Assembly: GCF_001870485.1 (NCBI RefSeq)
Contig: NZ_MDKE01000022.1
Coordinates: 1-64,000, forward strand
Direction of reading: 5' to 3'
Length of the DNA stretch: 64,000 bases
From: Oceanisphaera psychrotolerans
Lineage (GTDB): Bacteria; Pseudomonadota; Gammaproteobacteria; Enterobacterales; Aeromonadaceae
This document shows positions 39,990-48,490 of this stretch, one piece after another. The notes below the pieces were generated by a model. That model searched no databases. It was given only the letters and a program-made list of their open reading frames with translations, and was not told the origin of the DNA. Numbering within the stretch: position 1 is the first letter of the stretch; every line of letters begins with the position of its first letter. Position numbers and translations under genes: made by a program.

Positions 39990-40017
39990 TTGACTGGCAG
40001 ACGCCGGTCATTAGAAT
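39990..40017 (+). promoter_or_regulatory. Promoter of the tRNA-Cys/tRNA-Leu operon
   Basis: TTGACT (39990-39995) and TAGAAT (40012-40017), spacer 16, about 28 bases before the first tRNA base. Both hexamers are one base from consensus. Confidence 0.75.
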
Positions 40018-40045
40018 GCAGTGTTATCTGAAAGACCTATTTTAT

Positions 40046-40119
40046 GGCGCGTTAGCAAAGCGGTTATGCAGCGGATTGCAAATCCGTTCAGTCCGGTTCG
40101 ACTCCGGAACGCGCCTCCA
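40046..40119 (+). tRNA. cysT: tRNA-Cys (anticodon GCA)
   Basis: 74 bases, including an encoded CCA. The acceptor arms GGCGCGT / ACGCGCC pair, the anticodon loop is ATTGCAAAT and the T loop GGTTCGACTCC. It lies downstream of pgsA as in E. coli, but the tRNA-Gly (glyW) that precedes it there is not present. Confidence 0.97.
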
Positions 40120-40142
40120 CTTCTTCCTTAGAAGCGTCTGCT

Positions 40143-40229
40143 GCCCGGATGGTGAAATCGGTAGACACAAGGGATTTAAAATCCCTCGCTGGTAACAGCG
40201 TGCCGGTTCAAGTCCGGCTCCGGGCACCA
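40143..40229 (+). tRNA. leuZ: tRNA-Leu (anticodon TAA)
   Basis: 87 bases with a long variable arm and encoded CCA. Acceptor arms GCCCGGA / TCCGGGC, anticodon loop TTTAAAA, T loop GGTTCAAGTCC. The 3' end is the likely prophage attachment site, since phage sequence begins soon after. Confidence 0.97.
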
Positions 40230-40287
40230 TTATAAATCAAGCACTTACGTCAGTCCTGACGGTTTACACCTCTCCAGTAATTATCCC

Positions 40288-40338
40288 AAGTGGCGACAAA
40301 GTGGCGACAGCCGTTTAGCTGTGGCGACAATGGCGACG
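40288..40338 (+). repeat. Direct repeats next to tRNA-Leu, probable integrase arm sites
   Basis: AAGTGGCGACA occurs twice in perfect tandem (40288-40298, 40299-40309). GTGGCGACA recurs at 40321-40329 and ATGGCGACG at 40330-40338. Short direct repeats just outside a tRNA 3' end are the usual arm-type binding sites of phage integrases. Confidence 0.65.
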
Positions 40339-40796
40339 ACTCATCCAGCGTTGAACCAAATTGAAATTTTAAATTTTCATGATCGCAGTCGTAGCAAGGC
40401 TTGCGGCGGTTAGTCTGATTGACCGTTTTTCTGTTTTCCCCACGTAATCGGTAAGACCTCCAGCACTGGTGCGGGTTTGCCTGCCCAGCTCCTGTTCTAC
40501 TGCCACCCTGATTCCTTCATTTCCGTGCAATTCCCTTCAATCTTTGCAGATCCTCAGATCGTCCGCTGATCCCAGTGGTGGCGGGGCGTAGCCGTGGTTT
40601 TTGCACACCCGCAGAATTTCCAAAATTTTAAAACACAAAGCGCGAAGGCGGGCGCGGAGGAGCGCGATTTCCGTGAGGTGCTGGCGTGCGTGTACGGATT
40701 ACGTGGCGACGTGCTGATGGGTGACGTGGGCCAGCACAGGCGGCGCCAGTCAGCCGCTGGCGGCGTTGATGGTGTGTGGGGTGATGGTAGCGAGGG
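40339..40796. other. Gene-free stretch at the left end of the prophage
   Basis: Both strands were inspected and no gene with a ribosome site or recognisable protein was found. In P2 the ogr gene lies here; no Cys-rich reading frame is present. The near-palindromic AT-rich TGAAATTTTAAATTTTCA lies at about 40362-40379. Confidence 0.5.
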
Positions 40797-40824
40797 TAAA
40801 GCAAGGCGGCCGCTGTGGGCCGCC
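40797..40824 (-). terminator. Terminator of the leftward late operon
   Basis: Read leftward: GGCGGCC, a six-base loop, GGCCGCC, then TTGCTTT. It lies about 20 bases after the stop of the baseplate hub gene. Confidence 0.7.
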
Positions 40825-40844
40825 TGGGTGGGGCAGGGCTGGGG

Positions 40845-42545
40845 TTAGCCGGTGAAGCTTTGCAGGTTGGTCTTGGTGGTGCCGATAGCGGTGGCGTGAC
40901 CGGCCACCTGGCCCTGCACGTTGGGCGGGGTGTTGTGGTTGGGGTGGGTGTGGCTATCCAGTTTGTTCAGGGCATCCTGTACGTTGGCCATCATGCCGAT
41001 CATCAGCGTCAGCATGTTATGGGTGCCGTTGCCCAGCACGATGCTGTTGCCGAGGATGGTCTGGGTCTTGGCCTGGCTGCTCTTGTTGCCGGTGATCTGT
41101 TCCGTCGTGTTGCCCTGAGTGGTGCGCTGCTCGTCGCCGGTGATGGTGGTGGTGCTGTCGCCGCCAATGCTGTGCTGATAGTTGGCCCCGGTCACGTCGA
41201 CTCGTTCGCCGGCGGCGACCAGGTGCAGGTTGGCGAGGGTGGCCAGTTCGAGGTCGTCACCGGCCAGCAGCTCGATGGCCCCCAGCGCCTCAATCAGTTT
41301 GCGGCCGGCCACTTCTTCGGTGCTGTGCTGGGCCACAGTGGTGTGATGGTTGCCAAAATGGCTCTGGTAGTCGTCGGCCTCTTGCTGCAGCTGGGCGGCA
41401 ATGTGGTGAATGGTCTGGTCTGTGGCCAGGGTGTGGTTGCCGGCATTGTCGGTGCGCTGATACACCTCGCCCCGCTGCTGGGTGAGCTGTTCGCCGGGCT
41501 GGATGTTTGGCAGTGACCAGCCGGATCCGAGCACGGTACGGATGAAGGGCTGATCGGCACGGCCAAAGGCAAAGCCCAGCTCGACCAGGGTGCCTTCTAC
41601 CGGGTACTGGAATTGCCCCTGTTCGGGGCCACCGAACAGCACGGGTACCGGCACAGCCATAAATACCGGTACTTCTGTATCCGGCTTGCCGTTTTCATCC
41701 AGCTGCTGCACGTCCACGGCATAGCGGGGGCGGAAGGGGTCGTTGCGCTGTCCGGCACTGGCCCGATCGCTGGCGGCGGTGACGATGCCGAAGGTGGGCA
41801 GATGAAAGCCGGCGGCCAGTTCGGGAAAGCTCTGCTCTACCTGCCGCTGCTGGGCGGTTTTCTGCTTGCCCTGCCAGCGCAGGGTCATGTGGGTGCCGTC
41901 AAATTCCACCTGGGTGATGGTGTGGCCGTTGACCTTGGCGCCCGGGCGCATTATGGGCGACATGGGCAGGGTGAGGCTGTTGCCGCCGGCCTGTTGGCTG
42001 CTGGCCTCGGCGTCGAGTGTTACCGGGCGAGCAGGCCAGCGGGAGTGCCGATAGCTGCCGGCGTAGATATTACCGTCCGGTTGCTGGTACCAGCAGAACT
42101 CGGGAATGTTAAAAGCGCGGCCGGCGTTCTGCAGCAACTGGGCACCGGTGCCGGCAGTGGTGAAGTTGGGAATAGGGGTGTCGACGTACTCGGCCTCGGG
42201 CAGCACGAAGTTAAGCCCGGTTTCGTCGGCCAGCCGGGTGATCACCTGGCGAAAGGTGGCGTGCTGCAGGCTCATGGTGATGCGGGTACCCAACACAAAG
42301 GCCAGCTCCTTGACCAGCAGGCGGGTGTGGCCGTTGTCGGCCGGCTCGGCCCGGGCCACGATGCCGGTAAAGTAACGCTGCAGGCGGGTGCCGTAACCGA
42401 TATCGAAATGCACCATGGCGCGGGGCTGGGCGCTGCCTTTTACGGTAACAAAGCCGCGGCCGGCGGAAGACAGCTCCAGCATCCATTTATCATCGACAAG
42501 GTGTATATCTTCGCCGTTGAGGGTCAGGCGTTTATTCAGCTTCAT
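40845..42545 (-). CDS. Phage baseplate hub/spike protein (gpD/VgrG-like)
   Basis: 566 residues. The N-terminal half follows the late control D/VgrG hub fold (RLQRYFTGIVARAEPADNGHTRLLVKE in parts, TFRQVITRLADETGLNF, WYQQPDGNIYAGSY). The middle has an OB-fold-like segment (VEGTLVELGFAFGRADQPFIRTVLG). The C-terminus is a repetitive needle-like region (GGDSTTTITGDEQRTTQGNT) ending in DSHTHPNHNTPPNVQG, which resembles spike tips. It would form the hub and spike that cross the outer membrane. The start at 42545 overlaps the previous gene by 14 bases and has GGGAG upstream. Function from layout and family resemblance. Confidence 0.78.
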   Translation of the reverse strand: MKLNKRLTLNGEDIHLVDDKWMLELSSAGRGFVTVKGSAQPRAMVHFDIGYGTRLQRYFTGIVARAEPADNGHTRLLVKELAFVLGTRITMSLQHATFRQVITRLADETGLNFVLPEAEYVDTPIPNFTTAGTGAQLLQNAGRAFNIPEFCWYQQPDGNIYAGSYRHSRWPARPVTLDAEASSQQAGGNSLTLPMSPIMRPGAKVNGHTITQVEFDGTHMTLRWQGKQKTAQQRQVEQSFPELAAGFHLPTFGIVTAASDRASAGQRNDPFRPRYAVDVQQLDENGKPDTEVPVFMAVPVPVLFGGPEQGQFQYPVEGTLVELGFAFGRADQPFIRTVLGSGWSLPNIQPGEQLTQQRGEVYQRTDNAGNHTLATDQTIHHIAAQLQQEADDYQSHFGNHHTTVAQHSTEEVAGRKLIEALGAIELLAGDDLELATLANLHLVAAGERVDVTGANYQHSIGGDSTTTITGDEQRTTQGNTTEQITGNKSSQAKTQTILGNSIVLGNGTHNMLTLMIGMMANVQDALNKLDSHTHPNHNTPPNVQGQVAGHATAIGTTKTNLQSFTG

Positions 42546-43101
42546 TCGGTTGGTCTCCCTCGGTTTTGTCTCCCAGTGCATCATCCATGCGCTTAAGGAA
42601 TTGTTCGGTGCGGGTCAGCTCCGGCTCGGCACCTTGTTCGGCATTGGGCGGCGGGGTCACGGCCGTGGTGCCTTCGGTGGCCTGGCCGATGGTCGCGTTG
42701 GGTTTGGGCGCCCGCTGTTCGCGTTTTTCCGGCACCGACAGGTGTTCCCGCAGGGTAAAGGACACCCGCCAGGCCAACAGGCCCTCTTGCTCCGGGGCCA
42801 TGATGCGGCCGGCAAACTTTACCTGGTAGATCTTCACCGCTTCGGCCAGTTCACAGCCGATGCGGTAGATTTTGCGCTCGTTGCCTTCGCCTTTTTCCTG
42901 TGCCAGTTCAAACAGGCGGGCGAGGGCCAGCTGGTCGGCAAAGGGGATCAGGCCCGTTATCTGCAGTTCCTTGCCCTTTTCTCCCTGCTCGGCGCCGCTG
43001 GTACCGGAAGTCTGGCCCGAGGTGTCCTTTTCCTTGAACTCCATGCTCAGGGTGATGCGGGGCGACTTGAGGCGGAGTAATTCACCATCGAGGGCGATCA
43101 T
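42532..43101 (-). CDS. Phage baseplate complex protein
   Basis: 189 residues. It begins MIALDGELLRLKSPRITLSM and has SFTLREHLSVPEKREQR, a layout of small proteins encoded beside the hub in HP1-like phages. The last third is rich in Pro, Thr and acidic residues and probably disordered. No specific domain was recognised. ATGA overlap with the preceding gene and overlap with the hub gene suggest it acts with the hub. Confidence 0.6.
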   Translation of the reverse strand: MIALDGELLRLKSPRITLSMEFKEKDTSGQTSGTSGAEQGEKGKELQITGLIPFADQLALARLFELAQEKGEGNERKIYRIGCELAEAVKIYQVKFAGRIMAPEQEGLLAWRVSFTLREHLSVPEKREQRAPKPNATIGQATEGTTAVTPPPNAEQGAEPELTRTEQFLKRMDDALGDKTEGDQPNEAE

Positions 43102-43988
43102 GGCAGTAGCTCCTTGAAAAACGTCAGCGGCTGGGCCGACACCAGCAACACCGCCGCGGTATGGGCATGCTCAAAACCGGGCAGGCCGCCGGTTAAGCTC
43201 GCCGCCACGGTGGAAGGGGAACCACTGGCCTGCAGGCCGTAAAGGGTACCGCTTAGCCCGGCTTTCAGGTTGGCCAGTTGCTGCCGTTGTTGGTCGAGCC
43301 AGGCGGCCCGCTTGCCGGCCAGGGCGGTGAGCTTGGCGACGGGGTTGTGGGCATCGCCAGCCAGTGATTCCAGTTGAGCCAACTGAGCGCCGAGGGTGGT
43401 GACAGCCGGGCGCAACGGCGCATACTGGTGCCGACCCGGTACCCACTTGGGGGTGATACCGGTGGCCGGGGTTTGCATGCGGGTCTGGGCATGCTGTTGC
43501 TCGGCCTGGGCTCGACGGGTACAGGTGCACAGTTCGGGGATGGGCAGAAGGGCGGTGATCTGCTGCAGACTGCTGGCGAACTCGGCCAGGGTGGCGGCGG
43601 TGATCAGCAGCCCCTGCACATGCAGGGTGCCGGTTGGCCGGTGTGGGTCGGCGGTATCCTGCAGTTTGTCGGCCAGTCGCTTGGCTGCGTTGCCCGGGGC
43701 GAGGTAATGGCCGCTGTCTTCCACCTGACCTACGCCGTAATCGTAGGGGGTGACGGTCAGGCGGTGGCCACCGACCAGCAGTTGATTGAGCTGGTCGCGC
43801 AGATGCAGCAGGCCGGCGGCTTCACCGCTCAGGGCATGAGGTGCAAAGCTCACGGCGCCGGCGGCGGTATTCAGGGTGCCGATGGCTTGCTGTTGGGCGG
43901 CGGGCAGTCCGGTCAGCACCGAACCGGCGGCAGTTTCAATACTGGCCGCACTTGGCGGCCAGGTCAGGGTGGTCTGGGTCCAGCTCAT
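43098..43988 (-). CDS. Phage tail-associated protein of unknown function
   Basis: 296 residues, Ala/Leu/Gln-rich, mostly helical by inspection, with no signal peptide. CTCTRRAQAEQQHAQT is the only cysteine-rich patch. It overlaps both neighbours by four bases (ATGA), placing it in the late operon between the tail fibre assembly gene and the baseplate genes. Similar genes occur at this place in HP1/K139-like phages; its job is unknown. Confidence 0.6.
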   Translation of the reverse strand: MSWTQTTLTWPPSAASIETAAGSVLTGLPAAQQQAIGTLNTAAGAVSFAPHALSGEAAGLLHLRDQLNQLLVGGHRLTVTPYDYGVGQVEDSGHYLAPGNAAKRLADKLQDTADPHRPTGTLHVQGLLITAATLAEFASSLQQITALLPIPELCTCTRRAQAEQQHAQTRMQTPATGITPKWVPGRHQYAPLRPAVTTLGAQLAQLESLAGDAHNPVAKLTALAGKRAAWLDQQRQQLANLKAGLSGTLYGLQASGSPSTVAASLTGGLPGFEHAHTAAVLLVSAQPLTFFKELLP

Positions 43989-44673
43989 GCGGTTACCTCT
44001 GCCGGCCAGCCGACGGGATAGGCCTGCACCTCCTCAATGGTGGTGAGGGCGCTCACATCAGCTTTCATGGTGCGCTGCCGGTCGTGAATGCGGCCACCTT
44101 GCTGGACGATAGCGGCATACAGTTCGCGCAACTGGTCCAGGGTCATGGGTTGGTCGTTGTTGTCGGCATCGGTCCAGTAATCGAGTGGCATCACTCCGGC
44201 CATCAGCACGGAGATGATCCGCGCCCGACTGGCGGCGTCGGTGTCCCAGTGGTGGCCGTCGTGCTCTACCGGAGTCTGTTCCTGCTGGTCGCGCCATGTG
44301 TTGATTTCGGCGTGTTTGGCTTTCTGATGACGATTGATCGCAACCGGGTCCAGCCGCCAGCTTGCTGTTGTCTCGTCCCACACATCATCCGGGCCGGGAG
44401 CAAGCTCGGTTTCGGTGTCGGGAATAGGGCCAAGTTCGGTGATTTTGCGCTCGGCCTTGGTTTGCTTGTTGTAGACGGTTTTACCTTTGTGGTTTTCCAC
44501 TAGTGACCAGGCGCCGCCCTTGAACAGAGCACCTGATCGGCGGAAATAGTCGGGGGCGGAGTGGTGGTGGCATGACCAGGCACCAGCCAGTTACCCTGAT
44601 CTAGGGGGTCGGGATCGGCCTTACCCATTCCTGCCAGTCCGCCTGTGACGGGATGGTAGTGATAAATGTCCAT
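43985..44673 (-). CDS. Tail fibre assembly-like protein, DUF4376 (frame broken near 44532)
   Basis: The first part (ATG ending at 44673, GGGAG upstream) reads MDIYHYHPVTGGLAGMGKAD and breaks after SADQV. The second frame gives ALFKGGAWSLVENHKGKTVY through a DUF4376-like domain (HAEINTWRDQQEQTPVEHDG, ARIISVLMAGV). A GGG-to-GG loss at 44532-44533 accounts for the break; repaired length is about 229 residues. DUF4376 proteins accompany tail fibre genes and resemble tail fibre assembly chaperones. It directly follows the tail fibre gene. Confidence 0.75.
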
Positions 44674-44685
44674 TATGTTCTCCCG

Positions 44686-46427
44686 TTAGTATTTAATGCA
44701 GTAGAGAAAAGCTACGTTACGGGGGCGCGTTTCGTCTCCACCTCTCAAACCTGCCATATCACCGTCTGAACGCACATACGCTTGCGTATTGTTGTCAGAT
44801 GCTTGCTTTTTGGTAGAGTTGGTGCCGTGAGTCCCATGTTCTTTGAACTCGTCTTCCTGCCAACTCCCCAATGCACGCCCAGCGTCAACGCCTCTGCTGT
44901 CATCCCAACCCCGGACGAATTCACCACGCAAGTCGGGTATGTTAAATGTGGTTGAGCCATTGCCGGCACCAAAGGTGGTACCGATGGCGGCGAACAGGGC
45001 AGAGTAGGTGGTGCGGCTGATGGCGGCACCGTTGGCCTTGAGCCAGCCGTCAGGCGGTGTCGCCATGGCAAAAGCTGCCACCAGACCGGGTTCGTCTATG
45101 CCGGCGGGTTTCCCGGTGACTTCATTCCAGTTTGGCCAGCGGGTAGCCTGTGCCGGTTTATCGGTAACTTCACTCCAGGGATGCGAGTGGTTGCTGGGCG
45201 TGAAGGTTGAGGGTTTGCCGGTGATGCTGCTCCATGAGTGGGCATGACTGTCCGGCGGATAGGTGGCGGGCTTGCCGGTCACTTCCGCGAAACTGGGCCA
45301 GCGGGTGGCGGTGACGGGCACGCCGGTGAAGTTGCCCCAGTCCAGGTAAAAGCTGGGGAGCTGGCCATTGAACTTGGCGGAATCCGCGGCCTTGCCGGTT
45401 TTATCCAGCTTGCTGCTGTTTAGCGCGTTGTAGGCGTCGGCCACGGCCTTACCGCTGGCGTATTTGGTAGCGCCGCCGGTGGTGTCGGTGTAGCTGTGGC
45501 TCCAGCCCCAGTTTTCCAGTTTATCCAAGCCCACCTGCTCTTTGGTGTGGGCCTGAGGGCGTTGTTCGTGCCACCAAAGGCCGCCCCGGCCGCGCAGGTC
45601 GGTCACGGCGCCATTGGCGGCAAGTGTGGCCAGTGGGGTCACGTAATGGGGATAACCGGCTTCATCCATGTAATCGGCGAGCGGGGTGGTACTGGCCCGG
45701 ATCTCTACTTGCGTATGCCAATCAGAAAGCAGGGTACCGGCGTGGTACACATCGGCGTACAGGGTGGCCGGGCGCTGGCTCACGGTGATCGACTGCTCGG
45801 CGGTCAGCTCGGTGCGCAGGCCGGCAATGTAGCCGAGGCCCGCTGCCACGATGAATTCATTCACGCCCTGGCCGGGACGCACGGCAAAGCCATCAGCCAA
45901 AAAGGCGGCGGACCCGTAGTGATCGTGGGCCTGTTGGCGAATGTCTTCATCCAGCCCGAGCAGACGGGCGGAAAAGTCGAGTTGCCAGGTGCTGGCATCC
46001 ACCTGGGTGTTGGTGGCATCGGCGGCGCCAGATATTCCATCAGCATCGACTTCACTAGGCTGTTGCCGGGCTGGCTGTTGCCTTGATTCTTCAGCTTATC
46101 TTCGGCGGCTTTGTGCACCACCATGGCCACCAGACCGCTGGCCTTGTGCACCAGGTACATGGCGTTAAAGGTGAAGTCACCGATACGAGTATCCATGATG
46201 ATGGAATAGGCCACGCCGTTGGCGTTGACCTTGCCGCGCTGATCCACCGGCTGGCGGTGTACGATTTGCGCCGGCGGGGGCAGGCCGGCGGCGCGGTTGA
46301 TGGGGGCGGTTAAGTCCAGCCCCGGAACATGGGCCAGTACAAACTCGTCGGGAATGACCGGTTGGGCGCCCATTTGCAAGTCTGCCAGGTGCTGCTCGAA
46401 GGCGAGGGTAATGGCGGTTTGGCTCAT
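44686..46427 (-). CDS. Tail fibre protein, gpH-like (frame broken near 46028)
   Basis: The first part has PIPDEFVLAHVPGLDLTAPINR and ends in frame at NSLVKSMLMEYL. The second frame continues GAADATNTQVDASTWQLDFS. One G lost from GGG at 46028-46029 explains the break; repaired length is about 580 residues. The middle has imperfect W..VTGKP repeats (WPSFAEVTGKP, WSSITGKP, WSEVTDKP, WNEVTGKP). The end is a tail-collar domain (GWLKANGAAISRTTYSALFA, FNIPDLRGEFVRGWDD). It binds the host surface. Overlaps gene I by ATGA. Confidence 0.88.
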
Positions 46428-46990
46428 CCTAATTTGGCTCCAAAGTTTTGATAGCTGCCGCTGAAACGGGCGGCATGCAGGCGCAGCGGTTGCGGGTAAA
46501 CCACCTGAAAGCGGTAGCGGCGACAGGTGCGGCCGTAGTGCTGGATCAGCACGTTGAGCAACTGCTGGTTGCCGGCAAGCTCCATGTCGGCCAACTCAAT
46601 GGTGATCACGTCCCAAGGCTGATCGGGCTGGCGTTCGTGTACTTCTACCCAGCCGATGCCGAGGCGCTCGAAAATACGCTTGAAGCCGGCGGACTCGCCG
46701 GCGTCACGGGCGTTGGCAAAGGCGTATTTCACCCGCTTGCGATACAGAGCCACCGGCTCGTTGCTGAACCGTTGAATGCCTCTGTCCCAAGCAATTAGGT
46801 TGAGCATGGCTTCGCTGCATTCGAGCGGGTCCAGCTGCTGCAGCGGGATCAACAGCCAATGCCACAGCCGCCGCCAGAAGGCGTGCAGGCCCTTGCTCAG
46901 AAAATGCGGCTCTTTCAGCCCGTTGCCGTCCATCCACCAGGGGGCCTTGTGTTCGGGCAGATCCGGGGCCTGTTGCTGATGTTTATTCAT
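46424..46990 (-). CDS. Phage tail protein I (baseplate)
   Basis: 188 residues with the gpI pattern: LLIPLQQLDPLECSEAMLNLIAW in parts, the DRGIQRFSNEPVALYRKRVKYAF segment and GWVEVHERQPDQPWDVITIE. With gpJ it forms the wedge of the P2 baseplate. It overlaps gpJ by eight bases and the fibre gene by four. Confidence 0.85.
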   Translation of the reverse strand: MNKHQQQAPDLPEHKAPWWMDGNGLKEPHFLSKGLHAFWRRLWHWLLIPLQQLDPLECSEAMLNLIAWDRGIQRFSNEPVALYRKRVKYAFANARDAGESAGFKRIFERLGIGWVEVHERQPDQPWDVITIELADMELAGNQQLLNVLIQHYGRTCRRYRFQVVYPQPLRLHAARFSGSYQNFGAKLG

Positions 46991-48167
46991 GAATATTCAC
47001 CGTGAGAGAGGAAAGGCGCGGAATAGCCCTTTCGCTGTCGATATCCGGTTGGTCAAAGCTCAGGCTCTGAATGTCGGGCAGCAGGGCATGCAGTTCGGCG
47101 CCCAGCCGGCTGAAGCTGAAGCGGCCGAACGGGGTGGTGCGGGTGATCGTCGGGTAATCGGCGGTTTCCCGAAACGCCGCCCGTACCATGGCCTCGGCTT
47201 CGGTTTGCAGCAGGGTTTTGGCCTGATCGCCGAGAAAGGCGCGGGGCCAGATGTTGAGGGTGATGGCGTGCAGGGTATCGGGCAGGGCGAAGCACTGCAG
47301 ATCATCCCCGTGGCCGTGGTTGCCGTCGTGGCTCACATGCTTGTTTAGCTTGTCGATCAGGGCCTGGGGCGTGCTGCCGACTTCCATCAGGATGTAAGCG
47401 TTGGCGGTGCCCGGGCCGCGCGGGGCGTCGTGCTCGAAATAGATGTTATCGGAACGAATGCCGGCCACGGCGGCGAGCATGGATCGGTACACCGCATCGA
47501 TGTGATAGCGGCCCACCACCGAATACTGGTTTTGAATGCGCAACCCCAGGGCGTCGTCGTCTTCTTCGTCGTCGCCGGGCTCGGTGATCCAGTCCACCGG
47601 GTTGGCCACCCGCTCGATGCCGTTCACCGAAGTGGGCAGTATGCAGAAGTAACCGGCGGGCAGGTTCCAGGCGCTGCCGGCTTCGGTGGCTTCGCACACC
47701 ACAAGGCCGGTGGCCAGCCCGGCGGGAATGGTCACGGTGTCGGTCACGGCCAGGGTGTAGCTGCGGCCGTTGATCCGCTCTGTGGTCACTCGGGTGCCGG
47801 CTTCTATGGTCACGGCGGTGGCCGGGTCTTGCTTGAAGAACTCCACCAGTCCCCGGGTGGCCTTGGCACCTTTGCGCTCCAGCCCCACGTCCCAGGCTTT
47901 CAGATCCTGATAATAACCGCGTGCGGTGGCGGCAAACAGGTTGGGCAGCACATGACCGATAAGCAGGCTGTTGAGCAGCCACATGGCCGGCTTGACCACA
48001 ATGGCCCGCTGCAGTCGCCAGAACGGGCTCATGCGGCTGTCGTTGGTGATGACGGAGCCGGCGGTGGTCACTTCCCGGGCCAGCTCTTGCTCGACTGCCT
48101 CGATGGTGGTCGGAATGCCTTCGGCGGCCATCAGCCGGGTAAAGTCTACCTGGGGGCGGGGGCTCAC
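46983..48167 (-). CDS. Baseplate J-like protein
   Basis: 394 residues. Typical J features: GARGLVEFF-like KATRGLVEFFKQDPATAVTI, then IPAGLATGLVVCEATEAGSAWNLPAGYF and the C-terminal FSRLGAELHALLPDIQSL. It forms the baseplate wedge. The start is a GTG at 48167 overlapping the preceding stop (GTGA). It lies next to gpI, the usual pairing. Confidence 0.9.
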   Translation of the reverse strand: MSPRPQVDFTRLMAAEGIPTTIEAVEQELAREVTTAGSVITNDSRMSPFWRLQRAIVVKPAMWLLNSLLIGHVLPNLFAATARGYYQDLKAWDVGLERKGAKATRGLVEFFKQDPATAVTIEAGTRVTTERINGRSYTLAVTDTVTIPAGLATGLVVCEATEAGSAWNLPAGYFCILPTSVNGIERVANPVDWITEPGDDEEDDDALGLRIQNQYSVVGRYHIDAVYRSMLAAVAGIRSDNIYFEHDAPRGPGTANAYILMEVGSTPQALIDKLNKHVSHDGNHGHGDDLQCFALPDTLHAITLNIWPRAFLGDQAKTLLQTEAEAMVRAAFRETADYPTITRTTPFGRFSFSRLGAELHALLPDIQSLSFDQPDIDSERAIPRLSSLTVNIHE

Positions 48168-48490
48168 AGTGTCACCTCCAGATCGCCAAACTCATAGGTG
48201 CGGGCGGTCAGCAGATAACGGTCTGCCGCTTCTTCGCGCAGCTCGGCGGTGCCGGGCACCAGCCGCCGGTCCTGCTCGACCAGGATGCGGATTTGGGTGC
48301 GCACGTCGGCGCGCAGCACCGGGCTGCGTTCGCCAATCAGCGCACGGGCCAGCCCGGACTCCAGCACGGCGTGCTTGATGTCTTGGCCGATACTGTGGCG
48401 GTTGTCGGTAGTGATTGGCTGGGCGCCGGCATCCAGCACCAGGCCGAAGTCTTCGACCAGCAGGTCGATGTATTTACGCTCAGAAGCCAT
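48164..48490 (-). CDS. DUF2590-family phage protein
   Basis: 108 residues starting MASERKYIDLLVEDFGLVLD; GQDIKHAVLESGLARALIGERS and RIRVEQDRR-like ILVEQDRRLVPGT follow the DUF2590 pattern, close to the gpW/gp25 baseplate lysozyme-like fold. It stands where W lies in P2 (just before J), so a baseplate role is inferred. GGGAGG lies upstream of the ATG; it overlaps the tape measure end by 11 bases. Confidence 0.78.
   Translation of the reverse strand: MASERKYIDLLVEDFGLVLDAGAQPITTDNRHSIGQDIKHAVLESGLARALIGERSPVLRADVRTQIRILVEQDRRLVPGTAELREEAADRYLLTARTYEFGDLEVTL

Noticed and set aside
39851-40045. tRNA-Gly upstream of tRNA-Cys, expected from E. coli gene order.
   Set aside because: No cloverleaf or CCA-ended arm is present in this interval.
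45100-45330. CRISPR-like spaced repeats in the tail fibre gene.
   Set aside because: They are imperfect coding repeats (W..VTGKP units) in frame, without constant repeats or spacers; no cas genes are present.
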